Below are positions 13,339-26,431 of a stretch of DNA of 64,000 nt, in pieces. The notes below the pieces were generated by a model that did not search any database, was not told where the DNA came from, and was given only the letters and a program-made list of their open reading frames with translations. The DNA comes from Drosophila persimilis (taxonomy: Eukaryota; Arthropoda; Insecta; Diptera; Drosophilidae). The stretch's first letter is position 1, and every line of letters begins with the position of its first letter. The DNA is taken from NCBI RefSeq assembly GCF_003286085.1, contig NW_020825294.1, forward strand, positions 682,001-746,000, read 5' to 3'. The position numbers were made by a program, and so were the translations under genes.

Positions 13339-16300
13339 ACAATGAACTGTATTCGGGTACTGTGGCCGATTTCAGCGGCAGTGATCCGATTATCTATCGA
13401 GAGCCCCTGCAGACCGAGCAGTACGATAGCCTCAGTCTCAACGGTAAGTTGTTGCAACCACTTCTGGTAATTGAAAACGTCAAGACTGTCATGATAACGC
13501 CAGCATTCGCCCATTCCCTCATTCCCTTTCCCATTTCATTTCCGGGTGCATCTGAGTGGGAAGGGGGGGTAGTGGTCCTGCCTCTCATTGTCAGTGTCTC
13601 CTGGCCGCCTGCTGTCATATGGCGATTGCGTGCGATTGCCTTTTGCATATTTCAAGGACCTCGGTTTCTCGCTCGCTCGCTCGCGTTGCCATGTACAGCT
13701 TCCATTAACTGAATCTGAATAGACATGGCACGTTCGACTGTCATTTACCACCGAAGATGAGACCCCCGTCCGTCCGTACGTCTGTGTTCATAATTTATAT
13801 ATCGAATGGCCTGCAGAGGAGGGGACCTGCCTGCTGCTGCTGCTCGTGAAGGCTGTGAATATTTCATATAGTCCACTGGCAGAATCGAAATATTTGTATT
13901 TATCGTTATCCACATATGAATGAATGAATGTGCGAGAGTGTGCGAAGATAATTTTAGCACTCGTACGATTATACTCGCAATTTAAAGTCAAGAGTACCGA
14001 ATGGGGCTGCCATTAAACTGCTCCTTGAAGCATGCACGCCCGAATGGCCCACTTATTCTCGAAATATTCATTACGTAGCCAAAGCTTCACTTGTCCCTAA
14101 TCATACCTCTATCCCCCACGAAATGAATCCATTCACATGTTCATGTCCCACCATAAACTTAATGCCCCCTTCACCGATACTGATAAATCAGATGACACAA
14201 ATACTCGACGCATCCCGCTAGGGGAATTGTGTCCACGTGGCGCTCATAAATTCATGAAAATTCGACGAAAATCGAAAACTGTCTGCGATAAAAATGTTTA
14301 CAATCTGAAAGAACAGAACTGTAAATACATTTTGATGACTAAAGTTTTTTACTATTTTTCCAATATATTTTTCCTATACAGCCCCGAACTTTGTGAGCTC
14401 ATTCACGCAGGGAGATTTCGTGTATTTCTTCTTCCGCGAGACAGCCGTGGAGTTCATCAACTGTGGCAAGGTGAGTTGTTTTTCCACTTCCCAATCAGTT
14501 TAGACAACAACAGCCACAAAACAAAGCCAATCAACGGATAGCATATTGTTTGTGGTCCATTGTTTGTGGTCAGCAGATTGTCTCCCCCCCTCACAGTGGA
14601 TATAAAATTTATATTTTCGTTCGATTTTCAGGCGATTTATTCGCGTGTGGCCCGCGTCTGCAAATGGGATAAGGGTGGACCGCATCGGTTCCGCAACCGC
14701 TGGACATCGTTCCTCAAGTCCCGCCTGAATTGCTCGATACCGGGCGATTATCCCTTCTACTTCAATGAGATACGTGAGTGTCTACCCAATTACTGCAATC
14801 ACAAGAAATATGGGAGGTTTTTCATTATATTTTCGCATCTTTAGAATCGGCCAGCAATCTGGTGGCGGGAGAGTACGGTTCGATGAGCTCGAAACTAATC
14901 TACGGAGTCTTTAATACCCCCGCCAACTCGATACCCGGCTCAGCGGTGTGTGCCTTTGCCCTGCAGGTGAGTGAACGAACCTTTTAGAGTCTTGGAGTCG
15001 ATACGAAATATTGAATATTCGTTTTGCCATCCGCAGGACATAGCGGATACCTTCGAGGGCCAGTTCAAGGAGCAGAGCGGCATCGGCTCCAACTGGCTGC
15101 CGGTAAACAATGCCAAGGTGAGTGCTGCTTCAGGCCAGCAAAAACAGTTCCGGGGATACTTGGGTCTCAACCACAAGTTAGAGCTTGCGAACCGACCACA
15201 CTTTGAGGCAGCTGCTGCCATGGAAATTTATGACTTATGGCCGGACAGCATGCCATATAAATGCCTGGAGGCAAATGTATTTTTCGTTTGGCACAAAATT
15301 TGCATTTGCATCTCGGAAATGCTTTTGCCAATTTCGGGGCAGATGACTTCACTGCACATGTCGCCATCGGTTTGGGCGCTTTTCTTCGTTTTTGTCAATT
15401 GTAAGGCAGTCAGGCCAGAGTCAAGGGAAGGAAATTATAGGGAAAATACCTAAGATGGATAAATCTATATTGGAAGCTCTTTGGTGTCGGCATAACCATC
15501 AATATATAGAGAATGGTTTAAGGTTCATGCAACCCTCAAAGAAATTATTAATAATACAAAAAATTACGAAAAAAATCCTCAACAAAGAAAGAGGTTTCAT
15601 AAAAATTAAAAAGCATCCCAAAAATGCTATCTAATATTTTATATTTCTTTTTTTTGTTTCTTGTATCTCATTCGCTTGCCATTTTGTGGTGTGCTTCTGT
15701 TTTTTTTTTAGGTCCCTGAACCGCGTCCCGGCTCCTGTCACAACGATTCACGAACGCTTCCGGATCCGACATTAAATTTCATCAAAACACATTCGCTAAT
15801 GGACGAGAATGTGCCGGCGTTTTTCGGTCAGCCGATTTTGGTCCGGACGAGCACAATGTGAGTACAATCAGAGGTCATATAACCAGCAGAGTCACTCTGC
15901 TTTGGCCTCATTTTTATTTTGTTACTCCGTTACTTCCGTTTCCGGTGTGGCATGGGGCCAGCAAGGGACTAAGGGAGATGAGATCCGTCCGCTGCGGCAG
16001 TGTACATATTTTTTCCAGCGGTTAAGTGAGAAAAACTGCTGATGATACACCCATAATTGTGCATTTGAATACGTGACATCTAATTGCGAGAAGCTATAAT
16101 GATCCATTCAGCTACGTTTTGTGGAACTTTTTAATGTGGATCGTCTTTGGAATGGCATCCAAATTCTTAGCAGATATTAAACGCTTAAACCACGGGGAAT
16201 GCAATCAACGAAATCCTATTGGGTTTAATACAAATTTGATACTCGTTCCGGACAGCTCTCGTTGCACATTGAAGCGCTTGCACCTGGAGGCACTGGCACC

Positions 16301-19300
16301 ATATATGGCTTCACTCGTCCATACTTCAATGTTTCAGCACCTGTTCCGCATCCACTCTCAAAATGGAAATTGGCTAAAGGTGTTAGCCAGAGCATATAAC
16401 CGTAAACTATAACAATCTGAACTTCTGGACGCAGGCGAGGAGGGCAAGGGAGGACTCAGTGGAGTGGCGTGGGAGGAGGTTGGGTCGCACCCATAAATTA
16501 TTTCGAAATGCGGATGGGGGCTTGAGAATTTAAAAATTCAATTTGGCAACTTTTCCATGTAATTGAGCCACAATTACGAAGCACTGTTGAGATGTGTGGC
16601 CAAAGCGGTAAAACTTTAAAGAGGGTAAATCATAAGCGAGAGCCACTGAGCAGCCCTCGACCGAGAGGGTGGGGTACAGGGGGCGTACAGGTGGGTAGGG
16701 GTGTGGAGTGAAGCAAGCTGCTGCTCCTGGTACCGGTGGTTCTGGCGTGGCCGGGCCGGGCCGGGCCTGGCCTGGACTGCTGCAGTGAAGCGATAGTTTG
16801 AAGCAAACGAACCGAACCAGCCAGAAGGAAATGCATGGATGCGCCGAGGAGGCAACCCGTAACGAAAATATGTATGCACAACTGAATAAATTAGAATGAA
16901 ATATGGAACACGTAGCAACAACGCAGACTGCCGACTACCGACTACCGACCTCCTCCTCCTCCTCCCCCTCCGCATCCTTATCCCCACATCCCATACCCAT
17001 TCCCCTTCTCATACTCATTCGCATACCCATTCGTGTGCCACATGAGCACACCACAACAAATGCACGGGCAAAGGGTGTGGTGCGGTGTGGTGCGGAGCGC
17101 TGAGTGGATAGAGTGGGACAAGTGGTGTGCGAGTGGGGGGGGCCAGTGGGGGCCCAGTGGTCCCGCAGGGGGAGGGAGAATGGCCACTTTCTGCAACTGA
17201 ATCATTGCATTTTGGGTCTGAGGCCGGCAACGGATGCGATGCGATGCGATGGGATGCCAGAAACAGGGACGGGCATGCATCAGAATTTAATCAAGACCCA
17301 AGACTCAATTCAATTGCATAAAAATGTGCAAAAGTTACTTGAACATTTTTTTTGGCTCAACTATTTTCATATGGGAGGAGGGAGAACCCACCGACTGGCG
17401 CATTTCCTCTCCAGCTTCCTGGGTAACCCATATATTAAATTAAATTCCAATTTCTAATGGTGGAAATCTCTAAGAGGCGCATGATATACGTGATATACTT
17501 AAGCTGTGCGAATAATAAAAGAAGCGGCCTAATGAAGTAGGGCAACCAAATGGAAAAGTACATCCATTTGAGGGTTTTTCTATAAAAAGTATCTAGAAGA
17601 TGCACCCAAAACGAAGCTGTGTAGTTTACTAGGTGGAATGATTCCACTATCTTTTAGATACAGCTGTGCTCGACGACAATTTGCACTGAGAGAAAGAAAA
17701 GGGAGTGGGCGTGCATGATTTGATAGAAATATCTTAAATAGAAACTTAAATAGAGCTGCTCTGAACAGACACATATCTTTCATTCGATTGCTTACACTTG
17801 AATTGTTAAACGAATATCTTTTACCTAATAGATATTCGGTTCAATAGTTCACCGCTTGACAAACTTCAATAAATTTTCAATACTTTATACAAGGTCCAGC
17901 TTTGTGAAATACGAGTAGTACGCCTTTTTGACTTTATTGGCTATCATTTACTTTTCACCTTTAACTTTCCCTCTTTCACTTTTTGCCACATCTTCAACAG
18001 CTTAATTCCGATTTGGCCAGGGCCAAGCCCTCAAGACTAAGAGCCACAATTTCATTTATCATATTTTCCATTTTCCATTTAAATTTGAACAATTCGAATT
18101 AATTTTTTTCAAATAACGAACGAGACAACCGCAAATTGACGGCACAGCGAGGTGTGAAGTTTGCGGGGAGTGCATCGAACACAAATGACAGAAAATCAAA
18201 TCAAAAATTGCCCAAAAATGTCTATGGCACATTTTGCAGGGATATATAGAGAGAGAGAGGTACAGAAATTGATTATAATTTCATTTGAGGCCAGAGAATC
18301 ATCGTTTGACTGGGCGACCACTTCCGCTCTTCGAGGGATATCCAGCCAGAGCAGGGGCGTGGCATAAATAAATCTTGGAAAAGAAAGAACATGGGAAGGG
18401 ACAAAGGACACAGGACACAGGCCAGGCCAGGACAGGCAGCAGAGACAGGACACAAAGAGAGACACAGGCAGAGAGCAACCAGCAGGAGCAGGATTTGCAT
18501 GCTGGGATGGGAACGGACAGGGGGATGGGATGGGATGGGATGGTTTGGTTTGGGAGGTGGGAGGCAAAAGTTTGCCGCAAGTTGAAAGTTGTAGCGTCTC
18601 TGGAAAAGTTGAATGTTTCAGCAAGTTGGCAGCTTTGGCTCTGTTGCAAATTGCTTCCTGACTCGGACCGGAAGTATCCCATATTCAACTGATTTCTGGC
18701 AGCTGGCTGACCATATCCCGTGTCTCTTCAATGCCTTGTCCTTATCGTGTCTCGCCGTTCTTATCGCCAGGCAACGGCGACGGGACGGAGAGAAGCCCAC
18801 CTCAGGCGGCGGCGGCGGCGGCTATGTGGTTCGGGTTCGGGTTCCATGGGGTGGGGGGTAGTGGAAGGTTAACTTCCTTTCTGCTTTGTCTGTCCCTGGA
18901 CCTGTCCCTGGCCCTGGCCCTGGCACCCAACTTGTTGTTGTTACTGTCATCGTCGCCCTCCAAAACCCATCCGAGCGATGCAAAAGTTGGCAACATTTTT
19001 GCAAGTTTCAATTGCCCCCGGACTCTGGACTTTGACCCGAAGCTGGACATGTTTCTGGCCCTGACTTGGATCCCAGACCCACCCTACACACAGCCGCCTC
19101 TTTAAACAATTTTCCCATTTTTTACTTGGGATATCTCTGTGTATTTATTTTGCATATGTACTATGTATGTCCCATACATTCCATACTCTGTATTGGCGTG
19201 GCCTTTTGCCTTTCATTTTTCTAATTTTCGGCCATGGAAAAACTTTTCGCCAACTTTGTTCCTGGACTACGTTCACAACTCTGTTCTGTCTTCCATTCCA

Positions 19301-20804
19301 GCTGCAGTTTAATATTTGAAACGCCCTTTATTTTGAATAGCATTGGCAATCAGTGTTTTATTTATTCATTTGATCCCCGACCTGCCCCAAAATAAAATAT
19401 ACGAGTATGTTGAATAAATAAGTACATACGAGTATTTCAAAATGAATGCCCAAAAAGCTCGGACGAGGAAGCTTTAAAGGGAAGGCAGAGCTCTACAGAG
19501 AGATTAGTTAATTAACAATAAAAAGCAAAAGCAATGGCAGCGAGGGACATTGTGTGGCACAGTGGCAGCTTCAACTCCAGCTCCAGCGCCAGCGCCAGCT
19601 CTAGTCCTTGCTGCAGATAGACATTTGCATTTAAATCGAGGCAGGAGGCATGACAGCAACAATAGACATGGCCCAGGCCACAAATGTTGCAGTAACTGGC
19701 GAAGGCAGAGCCATCCACGTTTTTGTGGTCAAATCAGAGAGAAATTTTCGCTTTTATTTCATCTACTTTGTGTGTGTGTTTCTGTTGCTGTTGATGTTGT
19801 TGTTGCAGTTACTGCGAATATGTTTTTTTACACAAAAAATACACACAAATTGTTTGTTGCTGCCTCTTGTCCATCGTATCTGTGTATCTGCTGGTGTGGC
19901 TGCCACACTGTCGTTGCAGTTGTACGACTAGCTGCTGGGTCTGTGGCTATGGCTGTGGCTTTCTGGCATTCTGTTTCCCCTCCTAGCAGGCGCCCGCCTC
20001 GGAGCTTTTGTCAGCGGACAGCAGCAGCGGCGACCATTTCGGCGTCTGTCCATTATTAATGGACATCTAACCAACATGACAGACATCCATCCATCCAACC
20101 ATCCATCCGTCCATTGTCAGTGGAACAGAACAGACGAAAACAATGTTCCAAAATAAAAGAAACACAAAATAAAGAAAATATCCATTGACATTTCGTTGTG
20201 TCTACTCGAATAATAGAAGCAGACAAAGAGGGCTGCTATAGAAAACTGAAATCGAATCCCCCTGACAGCTGCAAATGTAATTAAGTATCCAATAAGATAA
20301 TAATATAATGTTATTCTATGTACCTTTTCCAGATATCGCTTCACCCAGATAGCTGTCGACGCCCAGATCAAAACCCCGGGCGGCAAGACCTACGATGTCA
20401 TATTCGTGGGCACAGGTGAGTACTCTTTCGAACTTTGTAAATCAATGAAAATTCATCCTGTTCACTGTATCCTCTCCTCTCTATATGCAGATCACGGGAA
20501 GATCATCAAATCGGTGAATGCCGAATCAGCTGATTCCGCTGACAAGGTCACCTCCGTGGTCATCGAGGAGATCGATGTGCTGACCAAAAGCGAACCGATA
20601 CGGAATCTGGAAATAGTCCGGACCATGCAATACGGTAAGTAGAGCCCATTGAGTTGATGGACAACACAACTTAACTCTAGGTTCTTCCACAGATCAACCC
20701 AAGGATGGCAGCTACGACGATGGCAAATTAATCATTGTGACAGACAGCCAGGTGATAGCCATACAATTGCATCGTTGTCACAATGACAAAATCACCAGCT
20801 GCAG
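13339..20804 (+). CDS. Sema1a: Sema1a exons encoding the remaining sema beta-propeller
   Basis: Nine exons. Peptide landmarks in order: [145 protein letters not shown]. These are typical semaphorin propeller blades with conserved cysteines and the VCAF and FVGTDxG motifs. The 4.5 kb intron between 15857 and 20333 holds no exon I can support. Confidence 0.95.
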
Positions 20805-23187
20805 GTAGGTCCATCTACCACCTACCGTCTACCATCCACCAACAGCATCTGCATCCGCATCTGCATCCGCGTCCGCAGAGCCCAGAGAATGGCATTTTTA
20901 TTATCATGTAACAATTTGCGTGACTTTCATGGCATGTCGTGCGCCTGTCTGGCCACTTGACTGCCGCCGCCTCAATATGCTGTGCATTTATGGAGTTTTA
21001 CTTTTTCGCATTTCGCAATTTTGCAATATATTTATCCAGCATCTTTCCATCTTCTCTTTCCTCAGCGAGTGCGTCGCCTTGCAGGATCCTTACTGTGCCT
21101 GGGACAAAATTGCCGGCAAGTGTCGCTCCCATGGCGCACCACGTTGGCTGGAGGAGAACTATTTCTATCAGAATGTGTCCACTGGCCAGCATGCGGCCTG
21201 TCCCTCAGGTGAGTCCCAGAAGCCGTCTCGACCTTCCATCGAATGCGAAATTAACCTCTTCTCTGTGTTTTCCCTCTGTCTCTCTCTCACTCTCTCTCTC
21301 TGTTTCTGTAGGCAAAATCAATTCAAAAGATGCCAATGTGGGCGAGCAGAAGGGTTTCCGGAATGACATGGACTTATTGGATTCGCGTCGTCAGAGCAAG
21401 GATCAGGAAATCATCGACAATATTGATAAGAACTTTGAAGGTGATTTATCTAAGCGTTTTACTCTCCTCTCCTCTCGTTCTCTCTATCTCTATCCATCTT
21501 TATATTGCCATATTTTTGCCGTTCGTTTTTTGTATAATGCACGTACTTGCTTGTCACTCTTCCTGGGCTGGAGCTGCCTCTCCCCAATCTCTGCCCTCAG
21601 CTATCTCTCTCGCTCTCTCCCTCTCTGCTATCTGTATCTGTGTACCTGTTAACCCGCGCGCCCCCCCCCTGTTGTCTTCTGTTGCAAATCACATTTTCAT
21701 TTTGCCTGGATTCGCCAGACTCCGTTGGCTTATTGCCACTTTATGCTATTCAATTTCAATCCTAAATGTTTCCCATGCACTTTACTTCACGCGAAAAATA
21801 CGAGTAAGCTCGTATATATTTTCTGTTTTCCTTTGAAAAGTCATCTTTTGAATGATTAGCCATGAGATAAGTGAGACATTACCATTTGCAATGGAAAATG
21901 CTCACTCCCGTGGCGATAATTGTCCGCTCATGAAAGGATTCCTTGGAAATTTTTAGGGAAATTCCTGATCTTCTGTTAGTATATTCTTCTTTTGAATGCT
22001 TGATAAAAACTAAATAACTTTACATATACCTATTCTATATATATACTCAAATATTTAATATACCACGTGTTGTTGTTGTGCAATTATATTAACAATTCTT
22101 GTTCATGTTCTCTTGTTTCTTTTATCTTTATGTATCTGTATGATTTCATCTGTTTTCCGAACAATTTCCTTATAACGTGCGTTCTAAATTCGATGTTTGG
22201 ATGTTTATTGATGTCGTAATGGATCATCTTCCATATATGTACTCCCCACACTACAACCGCCCCACCCGAAACCCGACACAACCAACCAACCAACCAACCA
22301 ACAAACAAACAACAAAAACCAATCTATACAATATATTTGTTGTGAATTGTTGTGAAATGTGTGTTGAATGTTTGTTTTACCTACTGCACACACTGTATCG
22401 ATGCGAACGAACCGAAATATTGTGCCCATAAATTGCATTGATCTCTAATCGAAGGCCCTCAAATTTCCGCAGACATTATCAATGCCCAATACACGGTGGA
22501 GACCCTGGTGATGGCCGTGCTGGCCGGATCGATATTCTCGCTGCTGGTTGGCTTCTTTACAGGCTACTTCTGCGGCCGGCGCTGCCACAAGGACGAGGAC
22601 GACAATCTGCCCTACCCGGACACGGAGTACGAGTACTTTGAGCAGCGTCAGAACGTCAATAGGTGAGTGAGGAGTCCCGTCTGCTTAGCCATTATCCACT
22701 TATGCGAATCTTTCTCCCCAGCAGTTTCCCCTCGTCGTGCCGAATCCAACAGGAGCCGAAGCTGCTGCCCCAGGTGGAGGAGGTGACCTATGCAGAGCCA
22801 GTGCTGCTGCCACAGCCACCGCCGCAGAACAAGATGCACTCGCCGAAGAACACGCTCCGCAAGCCACCCATGCATCAGATGCACCAGGGACCCAACTCGG
22901 AGACGCTCTTCCAGTTCCAGCCAGATGGCTACAACACCCAGCAGACATATCGCGGACGCGACAACTTTGGAACGTTGCGCTCCCACCAGGTGATGGTGAG
23001 TATTTCCATATACCCTTATATATGGAGGAGTCTCATCTGTCATCTGTTTCCCCATACCCACAGGGCGACAATTATCGACGCGGCGATGGCTTTTCGACCA
23101 CACGCAGCGTCAAGAAGGTAAGTTTGTCAACTTCCTCGTCTGGCAGTGGCGATTGATTATTTTCATTTCCGATTATAAATCGTATCG

Positions 23188-23219
<32 letters not shown>

Positions 23220-26200
23220 TTATTACTACTACCACTACCACTACCACTACTAATCTCTAATCGTAACTCTAATTGCGCTCTTTCGATGTTGTTGACATTT
23301 ATTGACATTAGCTAACTTAACGTAACTTAAGTCGGAAACCTTGTGGTGCGCTTGTATTTGATGGAACTCTCCTCGCACACTCGTCGATTGGTGTATTTCT
23401 TAGACTCACTTTTCAGCATATTTACCTACTAAATGTATCGATGTATCCGTTCTTCTGTTCATGTGCGTGTGCCTATGAGTGTCACCCATAGTTCCGTACC
23501 TATCATATAAGTGTTGAAATAACAGAGCACCTACATAAGCGTATAGCTATCATCCACATAAATGTTGTACTTATCGATGTTGCATTATCATTTAGTATTA
23601 CTACTTGTCGTACCATTTGCATGTCTGTTTTATTTTGATCATATATATGCATACATACTTTCTTCAGTTCAGTTTATTGTATACATTTAAGTCATGGCAG
23701 GGATCCTAAAACTTATTGAAAAACCTATTAAATCTGTCTAACATCCATCCATAGTTTTTGTTTCCAAATTGGATGCTTCTTTTGGGATAATTTTAATTAT
23801 TTAACGATTCCCTAACCCCTAAGAATACCAAACGCCATTTGTACATATCATAGGAATCCCTGTAAATCATCATCAACCATATCTTTCTATGTACTTCGTA
23901 ACTCTTGGGTTCTGTCTTCAAAAGTTGGAAATACACCAATCGTTCGAATCGGAGTCGGGTTGGATCTTTGCAGGCCCCTCTCTCTCTCGGGCTCTCTCCT
24001 GCTCTCTTTGGCTCTCTTAGCATTTTGTATAGCAACTACTATTCCTCACTCAGAGAAAAACCACTTTCTATATCGTTACTAACTTCTTCAAGCTATCCGA
24101 ACTATTCACAAAACTCGAAACTCACAAAAATCAGACTACAGAAACGTCATTAACACACACGAAAATACCTCAAAGAGAAAACGAAAACAACAAAAAACAA
24201 AAACAAAAACTCTATCTCTATCTTTTCTCTCTTCTTTTTCCCTTTTTTCATCAGGTTTACCTTTGAGACGGGAGTGGGGCGGCTGAAACCAGTCAGGGAC
24301 TAATTACCCAAAATATGGTAAATACTTATGCATAAACTAAAGCAAATTTAGTTCATTTATTTCACCCATTCTTCTTTTTATTCATATTTTTTGTATATTT
24401 TTTGGCTTTGTGTTTTTTTTTGCCGGGCGTTCAATAATTGTTACCAAATATTCTGCTCAAAAGCTGCAATGTGGAAGCTCTCGTCACATCGAGCTCAACA
24501 GAAATTCGCTAGGCAAAAAGTAATTTCTGAAAAATATCCACCGTTTGAAAATTTGCTCTCACCTTTCGATCTTGTTTCGATCTCTTCTTTTATTGGTTAT
24601 ATCCTTTCCGTAGGCACAGTTGAAGATTTGTTGTTTGTTCTCTCTCTCTCTCTCTCTCTTAAATCACTGTTTCATTTGGTTCCACATTACCTATGTATTT
24701 GCGAATGCCGAAAACGAAATTCTCAATCGATCAATCAGTTAATCAATCAATCCAGTCAGCCATCCCGCGCCCAACTCGCTTCGTCGTCAGCCCATCACCG
24801 CCATCGCCATCGCCAGCGCCTTCTTCGCCTCCCTCCTCCAACCCATGTCTGATCTTTGTATGCCTGAGGGTGTGTGTGTGTGTGTATCTGTGGGTGTATG
24901 CTTTGTATCTCTGAGAACTGTCTCCCCAACACACTTGAATCGCTTGAACTCTTCTGCATGGGCGCCGTTCTTGACTCCTTCAACAAACAAACACACCCAA
25001 GAATCCTTCTTCAACGATTACCTCCTCGACAAGTGTGATAGATATACTATATATACATCTATACGATAGATATATCCAAGCCACACCACAACTACTCCTA
25101 TATGTAACTGCAATAATAATACCTACCCCACTGCTATCCTCCCACCATGATACATGTACTCTAGTAACCTTTTACTTTCGATATATTATATATTTCAATA
25201 TGCTACATGATTCTTCATTTTATTGCTTGCCAACTTACAAAAAATTTAAACCAAAAAAACCACCGATTGGATCATTTGAGAACTCGCAAAAAGATCGAAA
25301 GTTGCAATTTAAATAAATTTTAATCCGATTGAGAATTCAGTAATTACAGTTATTTCGTTTATAATTTCGGAGCCATTAGAGCCAAATAATTTAGATCTTT
25401 AAATTGTGTTTGCCTTGCAACATTTGAGAGCCACCAAAATTGACTGCAACGTTTTTCCTTAGATTAAAAACGCAAATTAGAGATATGTTTTGTTTTGTTA
25501 TATTTCCTTTTTTGTTCATTTGTAAACATATGAATATACCTTTTGCGAACTGAATAACGAATAACGAATATATAAGTATAAAAGAAAGTAAATGACACTC
25601 CAACCCCTAGGCTGTAAACAACACAAACACACGAAACAGAAGTCTTGGTCGCGCAAGAAGACAGCCGCCCCGTCATGGTATCGGTAAGTTTCTCTTCACT
25701 TCACTTCTCTCTCTCTCTTCTCTTATTTTTACCAACACAGACATACACAGAGAGGCACAACACATACACTCACACAGACACTCTCCTTCCTCTCTATTCG
25801 CATCCTCTGTGACTTTCTCTCTCACTCTCTCTCTCTCTGAATGACCTTTGGAATGGGTGGACGCCTCTTTTGGATCGCTTGGATCTTCTGAAACATCCAT
25901 GTGTCATGCCATGTCATTTTCGGACTTATTTTCCCCTTAATGATATCATACTATAATTTATTTGTATTCTATAACTGTAGTATCTGTCTGTGTGAGTGTT
26001 TATGTGCATGTTGCAACAGATTCGATTCGATGTTTTCCGTATTCCTCAATTCCTTTCTTGCAATATGTGCTTTGTGTGTGTACCCACCACCCCGTAGGCA
26101 ACATGCACCCAAGCACTTGTACATACACATATAGCATCTCTGTGGCTGTGTCTCTGTCTCTGTCTCCACCGATCCACCAATATCTATATAAACTGCATTC

Positions 26201-26431
26201 AGATATGTGTGTCTATATCTTTTGGTTTGTTCCCCCGTTACAGTAACTCAACATCGCTCGAATAGCCCCCAGCCACAACCACAGCAGCAGCAGCAGGCAC
26301 AACAGCAGCCGCACTCCAGCTCCGGCTCGTCGCCGGTAATGTCGAACAGCAGCTCCAGTCCAGCGCCGCCGTCGAGCAGTCCCAGCCCCCAGGAGAGCCC
26401 CAAGAACTGCAGCTACATTTACCGTGATTGA
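13339..26431 (+). CDS. Sema1a: Semaphorin-1a, 3' sixteen coding exons (N-terminus outside window)
   Basis: Transmembrane class 1 semaphorin, a plexin A ligand (and reverse-signalling receptor) in axon guidance. Coding exons by splice site and phase: 13339-13443, 14382-14470, 14632-14773, 14845-14966, 15037-15117, 15712-15857, 20333-20415, 20491-20634, 20693-20804, 21066-21208, 21312-21440, 22473-22662, 22722-22995, 23064-23117, 25611-25683, 26244-26431. All junctions have AG/GT borders and compatible phases, giving 690 residues ending in SYIYRD and UGA. The order is rest of sema domain, PSI cysteine-rich domain, transmembrane helix, cytoplasmic tail. Recognised from near-identity to fly Sema1a as I remember it. 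The product lacks the signal peptide and first part of the sema propeller only because the window starts too late. Confidence 0.96.
15858..20332 (+). other. Sema1a: Sema1a intron of 4.5 kb, no gene seen
   Basis: Bounded by GTGAGT and a TTTTCCAG acceptor. It contains CTC-rich (about 16950-16975) and GGC-rich (about 18800-18820) simple tracts, and GA-rich tracts near 18245-18260. The longest open frames have no protein-like features. Confidence 0.8.
21066..21208 (+). CDS. Sema1a: Sema1a PSI-domain exon
   Basis: Together with the last codon of the previous exon this encodes [15 protein letters not shown], then [12 protein letters not shown], and a final Cys in AACPSG. The spacing of cysteines and the DPYCAWD motif are hallmarks of the plexin-semaphorin-integrin (PSI) domain that follows the sema propeller. 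Confidence 0.95.
21312..21440 (+). CDS. Sema1a: Sema1a juxtamembrane exon
   Basis: Encodes an acidic linker with [20 protein letters not shown], between the PSI domain and the membrane. Class 1 semaphorins lack an Ig domain and have only such a linker. The donor is GTGATT, weaker than the other donors in this gene. Confidence 0.93.
22473..22662 (+). CDS. Sema1a: Sema1a transmembrane exon
   Basis: Encodes one strongly hydrophobic segment ([20 protein letters not shown] then TGYFCG), followed by [20 protein letters not shown]. The basic residues after the helix put the following part in the cytoplasm. Confidence 0.95.
22722..23117 (+). CDS. Sema1a: Sema1a cytoplasmic-tail exons (two)
   Basis: Exons 22722-22995 and 23064-23117 encode a proline-rich tail ([51 protein letters not shown]). 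The first acceptor is a tandem CAGCAG, so the exon may start at 22722 or 22725 with one serine more or less. After AAG at 23117 the frame is at phase 0. Reading on into the intron adds 13 codons ending in GSGD and then stops. Confidence 0.93.
23187..23252. repeat. (ACT)n / (ACC-ACT)n microsatellite
   Basis: About ten ACT units followed by mixed TAT, ACT and ACC triplets, in a Sema1a intron 70 bases after a donor site. Confidence 0.9.
24255..24317 (+). other. Possible alternative Sema1a exon
   Basis: A 40-base pyrimidine tract ending in CATCAG precedes 24255, and a GTAAAT donor follows 24317. Joined to the exon ending at 23117 (phase 0) it would add V-Y-L and a stop, making a short-tail form. 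In another frame it reads [15 protein letters not shown] and then stops. The acceptor is strong but no other evidence exists. Confidence 0.3.
25611..25683 (+). CDS. Sema1a: Sema1a tail exon (basic, arginine-rich)
   Basis: Encodes [20 protein letters not shown] then RHGI, with phase-0 start and phase-1 end. The acceptor is CAACCCCTAG and the donor GTAAGT. It matches a known tail segment of fly Sema1a. Confidence 0.9.
26244..26431 (+). CDS. Sema1a: Sema1a last coding exon and UGA stop
   Basis: Begins after a TTACAG acceptor and reads [20 protein letters not shown], then a serine/proline-rich stretch ([16 protein letters not shown]), ending NCSYIYRD and UGA at 26429-26431. This matches the known fly C-terminus. 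The Gln tract is coded by mixed CAG and CAA and may vary in length. Confidence 0.95.

Noticed and set aside
16119-16412. 97-codon plus-strand frame in a Sema1a intron
   Set aside because: No recognisable domain, no coding-type codon use, and it lies within a clean intron.
20920-21652. 148- and 237-codon frames
   Set aside because: Read-through of Sema1a exons 21066-21208 and 21312-21440 in intron or wrong frames. The splice-defined exons explain the region.
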